Shown here: in pieces, positions 33,942-37,732 of the stretch
Layout of the letters: every line of letters starts with the position of its first letter
Numbering within the stretch: the first letter of the stretch is position 1
Assembly (NCBI GenBank): GCA_029213265.1
Contig: JARGNG010000042.1
Location: forward strand, 1 to 37,732
Direction of reading: 5' to 3'
Length of the DNA stretch: 37,732 nt
Origin: Verrucomicrobiales bacterium
GTDB lineage: Bacteria > Verrucomicrobiota > Verrucomicrobiia > Verrucomicrobiales > DEV007
The notes under the pieces: generated by a model
What the model saw: the letters and a program-made list of their open reading frames with translations, nothing else
The model's database searches: none
Told to the model about the DNA's origin: nothing
Position numbers and translations under genes: made by a program

Positions 33942-33971
33942 TGCCAAAACGGTTGCCAAAACGGTTGCCAA
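33942..33971 (+). repeat. Tandem 12-base repeats upstream of the recombinase
   Basis: TGCCAAAACGGT occurs at 33942-33953 and 33954-33965, followed by a partial third unit TGCCAA at 33966-33971. It ends 12 bases before the recombinase start. Possible arm-type binding sites for the recombinase or an excisionase, or an operator. Confidence 0.6.
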
Positions 33972-33983
33972 TTTTGAGCACAA

Positions 33984-35372
33984 ATGGCGACAAAATGGAA
34001 CGAAAAAGATCGATTCAAGATCACGAAATTCACGAATCGATCAGGTAGCGCCTCTTGGAGACTCTCCGGGAGTTTGCCGAATGGCAAAAGAGTGAGGCAC
34101 AACTACCCATCGAAGGCCGAGGCAACCTTGGCCATGGCGGAGTTCGAAGAGGAAATGGAAGGAGCGGCGCTGCAGAAGACCCTGCAGAAAACAACTCTCA
34201 CCCCGGTGCAGCTATCGGATGCCGAGGCGGCAAGTCGCAGCGCGGAGGGTCGTCAATTATCCCGAATCGTTTCGCATTACCTTGACCTGGACTCGCGCGC
34301 CCGGGCCAAGGGAGAGACCCTCGAAACAGCGATGGCCTTCTTCGAGTCTCACCATCGATCCGAATTCCAGGAAATCACAGTCTTCAATGCCACGCAGGAG
34401 TTCCTCGATAGCCGAATCGGTTTGTCGCCCAAGACAGAGGAGTTCTACACGAACTGCACCAATCACCTGGTCCAACTCGATCCGAACCGACTCCTGCACA
34501 CGATTACCGTGGGGGACCTTGAGCAGGTGCTAGGTCACTTTTCCAATTTGAACTCACGACGAACCATCAAGCGGGGATTGTCAGTCTTTTTCAACTGGGC
34601 GGAACGGCATCATTACTGCCTCGAAAACCCATGCAAGCGTCTTGACCGAATTCCCCAACCGGCCTCACCGATCGCGATCCTCGCCATCGATGAGATCAAG
34701 CGTTTGCTCAAGGCTGCCGTCGAGTATCGGGACGGCGAGATGGCGCCGCTGGTCGCCATCGCGCTGTTTGCCGGTTTGCGGCCGAGCGAGATCGAGGAAC
34801 TCAAGCCCGGCGATTTGAACCGTGGCCGCATCCGGGTCACTGGAGGAAAAATGGCACGACGTAATGTGAAACGCATGGTTCCGATTCCTCCCATTCTGGC
34901 GAGGTGGCTGGAAGTCTACCCGTTCACGGGAATCCCTAATCACGAAGCACTGGCATATCGAATGAGGGTGCTGAAGAAAGCTGCCAAGCCCAAAAACTGG
35001 GTCCAGGACATCCTTCGTCACACCTCCATCACCTATCAAGCCGAGCGCGATCGGAACGAAGGCGTGACCGCATTCAACAACGGAACCTCTAAAGCAATGA
35101 TGGATCGCCACTATCGGGAAGTCATCGAGGATCACAAGGAGGTGGAGAAGTTCTGGTCTCTTTCTCCGGACTCTGTCTCAAAGGTCAAGGTGGTCCTGCC
35201 GGGCCAGCAGGACATCGATTGGCCACGCAAGGCGCAGATCAAGAAAATGGTGTGGCAGAAGCCCCTCATTCACGCCGCAGCCGAAATCGGCGTTTCTGAC
35301 GTGGCCCTCAAGAAGCGCTGCGTGAAACTCGGCATCGACCTGCCGCCCCGGGGTCACTGGTTGAAGAAGTGA
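33984..35372 (+). CDS. Tyrosine recombinase/integrase with C-terminal HTH extension
   Basis: The product is 462 residues. The N-terminal about 100 residues are an arm-binding-like domain, 110-215 a SAM-like core-binding domain, and 230-390 the catalytic domain. Catalytic residues seen are Arg266 (AGLRPSEIEEL), Lys289 (GGKMARR), Arg345 (ILRHTS; the usual His three before it is Asp342), and Tyr377 in MMDRHYREV. An extra C-terminal segment (about 411-460, with AAAEIGVSDVALKKRCVKLG and PPRGHW) looks like a homeodomain-like helix-turn-helix. This small domain also occurs in other bacterial and phage proteins. It sits 0.1 kb from the tRNA-Arg half and would catalyse integration and excision. After its TGA the frame stays open for 22 codons. 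Confidence 0.9.
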   Translation: MATKWNEKDRFKITKFTNRSGSASWRLSGSLPNGKRVRHNYPSKAEATLAMAEFEEEMEGAALQKTLQKTTLTPVQLSDAEAASRSAEGRQLSRIVSHYLDLDSRARAKGETLETAMAFFESHHRSEFQEITVFNATQEFLDSRIGLSPKTEEFYTNCTNHLVQLDPNRLLHTITVGDLEQVLGHFSNLNSRRTIKRGLSVFFNWAERHHYCLENPCKRLDRIPQPASPIAILAIDEIKRLLKAAVEYRDGEMAPLVAIALFAGLRPSEIEELKPGDLNRGRIRVTGGKMARRNVKRMVPIPPILARWLEVYPFTGIPNHEALAYRMRVLKKAAKPKNWVQDILRHTSITYQAERDRNEGVTAFNNGTSKAMMDRHYREVIEDHKEVEKFWSLSPDSVSKVKVVLPGQQDIDWPRKAQIKKMVWQKPLIHAAAEIGVSDVALKKRCVKLGIDLPPRGHWLKK

Positions 35373-35524
35373 AAGGTTGAGAATCCTTACCTGAAGATCA
35401 GCTACAAGAACAAGAACGTTCCGGCAATCGAGGCGGCTTGATGCTTCAGGGAAAAGAAAGCCGACAACCACACACAGTACTCCGGTAACCCTGCATCTTC
35501 GGCATCCGTTTGGTAGCACCGCTA

Positions 35525-36088
35525 TCACAAGTGTTCCCGCACCCGCTTCACGATCCCGTCGATCTCCTGCTTGCTCAGCGTGCGCCGCGATGACTCCAGG
35601 TGCAGCTCCACCCCCGGGGCCAGCACGACCCGCTTCCACGTCCCGCCGTCTGTAGCCAAGGTATCGCCCTCTCTCCTCCCCCCTGCCGCGACGATCTCGA
35701 TTCCTTCCAGTAACAACCTCTTCAGTTCCCCGGTGTCCTTCCCGGCCATGAGCTTGACGATCTGCTCGGAGGGCACCTTCTCCCAGAGCAGCTTCCGGAT
35801 CACCAATCCCTGCAGGTAGTGCTTGAAACCGTAGTGCACGGATTTCCCGGCGCGCTTCGGCGCGTCGATGCAGCCCATTGTCTGATAGTGCCGGAAGGAG
35901 CGGGGGGTGAATGCAGCACTGGACCGGGCGTTCGCATTGATCGAGTCAGGCCGGAACCGTTCCACGATCTGGTTGATCCAGTCGATCAACTCCTTCAACC
36001 CGACCCCCTCTTCCCAGTCCATGGCCTCCACGGCATCGAGTTCCGCCATAGCGGATTCGGGAATTCGGATTTTGAAATCAGCAGACAT
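35525..36088 (-). CDS. MerR-like transcription regulator of the integrated element
   Basis: From the ATG at 36088 the product is 187 residues; AGGAG lies about 12 bases upstream. The frame goes up to 36136 but that part is the operator region. A MerR-type winged helix is seen at about 55-110 (SSAAFTPRSFRHYQTMGCID, then APKRAGKSVHYGFKHYLQGLVIRKLL). The N-terminal about 50 residues (KIRIPESAMAELDAVEAMDW) and the C-terminal part with a Ser/Thr-Lys-like end (KQEIDGIVKRVREHL) are not of known type. It is divergent from the M28 peptidase across a perfect palindrome, its likely own binding site. Possible effector: the peptidase substrate or a metal. Confidence 0.75.
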   Translation of the reverse strand: MSADFKIRIPESAMAELDAVEAMDWEEGVGLKELIDWINQIVERFRPDSINANARSSAAFTPRSFRHYQTMGCIDAPKRAGKSVHYGFKHYLQGLVIRKLLWEKVPSEQIVKLMAGKDTGELKRLLLEGIEIVAAGGRREGDTLATDGGTWKRVVLAPGVELHLESSRRTLSKQEIDGIVKRVREHL

Positions 36089-36107
36089 ATTTGACTTTTT
36101 CTCCTTT

Positions 36108-36123
36108 GTTGCAATCTTGCAAC
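36108..36123. promoter_or_regulatory. Palindromic operator between MerR-like gene and M28 peptidase
   Basis: GTTGCAA-TC-TTGCAAC is a perfect 7-base inverted repeat with a two-base centre. A further half-like TTGCAC follows at 36129-36134. It lies 19 bases upstream of the regulator start and 43 upstream of the peptidase start, so one bound protein could control both. The centre-to-centre geometry is shorter than that of classical MerR operators. Confidence 0.65.
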
Positions 36124-36166
36124 GATTATTGCACATTTAATCTAAGCACTCTACCATCCATAGCAA

Positions 36167-37210
36167 ATGAAACTCCCCTCTCGCAAACTCATTCAACAGC
36201 TCACGTCAGATACTGCTGCCCTGGCGATGCCGGAAGGACGGCGTGTCGGGCAACCCGGACATGAGAAGGCGCTGCGTTATCTCACCCGCAGACTGGCGGA
36301 GTTGAAGCTGTCTCCCTGGAAAGGCGATCACTACGCCCTCCCCTATGAACTCCCCCACCCCAACACCAAGCAGCTGCAGGAATTTACGAACCTGATCGCA
36401 GTGATCCCGGGGAAAGACAGAAGCCTGCCTCCCATCCTCCTGGGTGCGCACTACGACAGTGTCATTGATGCCCCTTGTGCCGACGACAACGCGACCTCGG
36501 TGGCCCTGAACCTCGCTATCGCCGAAGAGTTTACCGAGGGAGAACTGGAGCGGGATCTGATCATCGCCCTCTTTGACGCGGAGGAGCCACCCCACTTTTT
36601 GGGCAAGACGATGGGGTCGCTGCGATTCTACCGCGATCATTGCAAAGGCATCCAGTTCGCTGGCGTCATTATCTCGGACCTGATTGGTCATGACCTGAAG
36701 CTGGCCGATCTCGGGGTCGGCATCCCCGGCGTGGACCTGCTCATGCCGCAGGTAGGGAAGACGGTCTTTGTGCTCGGTGCCGAGAGTGACGCGGTATTGC
36801 CTGATATAGTAGAAGAGGCGGCAGCGGAAACCAAGGGGATTCATGTGTTCCCCACCCTGAGTCGATACATCGGGGCGCCGTCCGATCACATGGCCTTCGA
36901 GCGCGGCGGGCAACCGACGTTATTCCTCAGCTGTGCCCAGGGCCGTTTCTATCACGATGAGAAGGATACCCTCGACTGGATCAACTTTAAGAAGCTGGCC
37001 CGCATCACCGATTTCGTTGCCGCGTGTATCCGCAAGATCGATGAGACGCCGGGAGGGGAAACGACAGGGGTAGCCGATACCGTGGACTTTGAGGTGCGTA
37101 TGATCCGACAAGCGGTAGGCCCGGCCCTGCCGCTGTTGATGAAGCGTTATGGCGTCGAGATGCCGAAAACGCGGGAGGAGATGGATGCGCTGATTGGGTT
37201 GCTGGTGTGA
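36167..37210 (+). CDS. M28-family zinc aminopeptidase (cytosolic)
   Basis: The product is 347 residues without a signal peptide. The M28 zinc ligands are in order: His95 (LLGAHYDS), Asp106 (ADDNATS, bridging), Glu139-Glu140 (DAEEPP, catalytic plus ligand), Asp171 (ISDLIGHD) and His263 (FYHDEKDT). The family releases N-terminal amino acids from peptides; most bacterial members are exported, so a cytosolic form is notable. It starts 30 bases beyond the upper edge of the divergent MerR-like frame, with the palindrome between them. Being carried inside an integrated element it may be a cargo gene. Confidence 0.9.
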   Translation: MKLPSRKLIQQLTSDTAALAMPEGRRVGQPGHEKALRYLTRRLAELKLSPWKGDHYALPYELPHPNTKQLQEFTNLIAVIPGKDRSLPPILLGAHYDSVIDAPCADDNATSVALNLAIAEEFTEGELERDLIIALFDAEEPPHFLGKTMGSLRFYRDHCKGIQFAGVIISDLIGHDLKLADLGVGIPGVDLLMPQVGKTVFVLGAESDAVLPDIVEEAAAETKGIHVFPTLSRYIGAPSDHMAFERGGQPTLFLSCAQGRFYHDEKDTLDWINFKKLARITDFVAACIRKIDETPGGETTGVADTVDFEVRMIRQAVGPALPLLMKRYGVEMPKTREEMDALIGLLV

Positions 37211-37515
37211 TGTGGGGGGGCACCGCCAAGTCTCCTCGCTCGCCCCGGGGTGAAGATAGAGCGGAGCGATTGTAATCTTGGGGGTTGTCTTTCACTGCGT
37301 TTGTGGCGCTAACCATTCTGCCTTGTTTGCTCGTTACTGTGCTGGAGGCTGTTGAGCCGGAAAGGAACGACGAAAACTTTGCCGGACTGCTTTTCGCATT
37401 TTTGCACCTTCAGAAAGTCAGCAATTCAGGAAAGTCTGCGTACCTTACAAAGCACCACAACTGCGTATATGAACAGTATTGATAGAAGGTTTGGAAAGTG
37501 TTCAAAAAGACACTT
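37211..37515. other. 305-base gene-free stretch before the transposase
   Basis: No convincing gene is seen; an open frame at 37285-37482 (65 codons) has no recognisable family, start signal or biased composition. The only structure noted is a 6-base hairpin AAGTGT/ACACTT at 37496-37515 that ends at the transposase ATG. Confidence 0.5.
37496..37515 (+). promoter_or_regulatory. Hairpin abutting the transposase start codon
   Basis: AAGTGT (37496-37501) pairs with ACACTT (37510-37515) around an 8-base A-rich loop; the ATG follows directly at 37516. It would lie over the region where the ribosome binds and could limit translation of the transposase. Confidence 0.35.
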
Positions 37516-37732
37516 ATGCCATCCATCTATCGACCACGGCGCCCGAGAGCGTCGCCGCTTTGGCAGATCGTCCACCACGGGTGGGATGAATTTCAGTCCC
37601 AATACGAATCCTCATACCGGAAAGCTCATGGGCCGCTCCGCCCCGAGGCCGTCGAGGTCATTGAAAAATTTTACCGCTGCGGTGATCTCGCTCAGGGATT
37701 TACCCGCTTTCACTGCCCGGACTGCGGTCATG
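37516..37732 (+). CDS. IS91-family transposase, N-terminus only (cut by window edge)
   Basis: An ATG at 37516 opens a frame that runs off the window after 72 codons. It begins MPSIYRPRRPRASPLWQIV and ends YRCGDLAQGFTRFHCPDCGH. The last part is the zinc-binding entry of IS91-type (Y2, rolling-circle) transposases, with Cys at 57, 67 and 70 and a following His. The catalytic Tyr region lies outside the window. These elements move by single-strand transfer and lack terminal inverted repeats. It may sit inside, or at the far edge of, the recombinase-carried element. Confidence 0.85.
   Translation, partial: MPSIYRPRRPRASPLWQIVHHGWDEFQSQYESSYRKAHGPLRPEAVEVIEKFYRCGDLAQGFTRFHCPDCGH

Larger units (their letters stand above)
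33452..33983. other. 532-base gene-free junction with tRNA debris
   Basis: No open frame here has coding character; the frame 33611-33877 merely reads through the tRNA fragments. The stretch contains an interrupted tRNA-Pro end (33461-33469 plus 33484-33493), the degraded tRNA-Pro copy (33536-33619), a tRNA-Arg 3' half (33823-33871), an AT-rich block with a TATAAT at 33884-33889, and a tandem 12-base repeat (33942-33971) directly before the recombinase. It is the boundary between chromosome and an integrated element. Confidence 0.65.

Noticed and set aside
37285..37482. A 65-codon frame upstream of the transposase
   Set aside because: No family, no start signal and no neighbour support; called as gene-free.
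1..37732. CRISPR arrays, restriction-modification or known phage-defence operons
   Set aside because: No regularly spaced repeats, no cas genes and no recognisable defence-family proteins were seen on either strand; the only regular short repeats are the two-and-a-half units before the recombinase.

Overview
The window looks like a chromosomal segment from a member of the Verrucomicrobiota/PVC group. The evidence is a PVC-type beta-propeller/HEAT/CxxCH haem protein, a planctomycete-type (PSCyt1-like) small cytochrome, ExbB/ExbD clusters linked to giant TPR proteins, a PocR-AraC regulator, histidine kinases with OB-like sensor repeats, and a GC-rich coding sequence with few strong Shine-Dalgarno sites. 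The assignment comes from family content alone; no marker gene or rRNA is present.

Layout. 1-3.4 kb: the start of a secreted small protein at the left edge, a secreted dehydrogenase-like cytochrome (minus) and a divergent four-helix membrane protein, closed by a strong hairpin at 3413-3447. 3.4-10.2 kb: a minus-strand operon of ExbB/TolQ, three ExbD/TolR paralogues and two secreted TPR proteins (1059 and about 364 aa). This is the most system-like cluster in the window: a proton-driven envelope motor with its own periplasmic TPR scaffold. 10.2-12.6 kb: an ABC ATPase translationally coupled to a membrane-anchored unknown protein, then nadD. 12.7-17.9 kb: a DUF4403-like protein coupled to a tandem alpha/beta hydrolase, a cytidylate-kinase-like protein and a lone small cytochrome c.

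17.9-25.4 kb is a signalling and stress block: a PocR/AraC regulator with an inverted repeat just upstream, a cytosolic PAS kinase with its NarL-type regulator, a tandem universal stress protein, a DUF4404-like protein, a small cytochrome c, and a membrane kinase with four OB-like sensor modules plus its NarL-type regulator. 25.4-29.3 kb holds a secreted animal-type haem peroxidase, a four-helix membrane protein, a CHAD protein and an intact tRNA-Pro(CGG).

29.3-33.9 kb is accessory. Two degraded tRNA-Pro-derived copies (29401-29439 and 33536-33619) in the same orientation bracket a serine hydrolase, a GNAT acetyltransferase, a Tat-exported glycosidase-like protein and a secreted unknown. At 33823-33871 lies the 3' half of a tRNA-Arg(ACG) gene with no 5' half, 0.1 kb before a tyrosine recombinase. 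This reads as one end of an integrated element that runs off the right of the window. Inside it are a MerR-like regulator and an M28 metallopeptidase, divergently arranged around a perfect GTTGCAA/TTGCAAC palindrome, and the start of an IS91-type transposase at the right edge.
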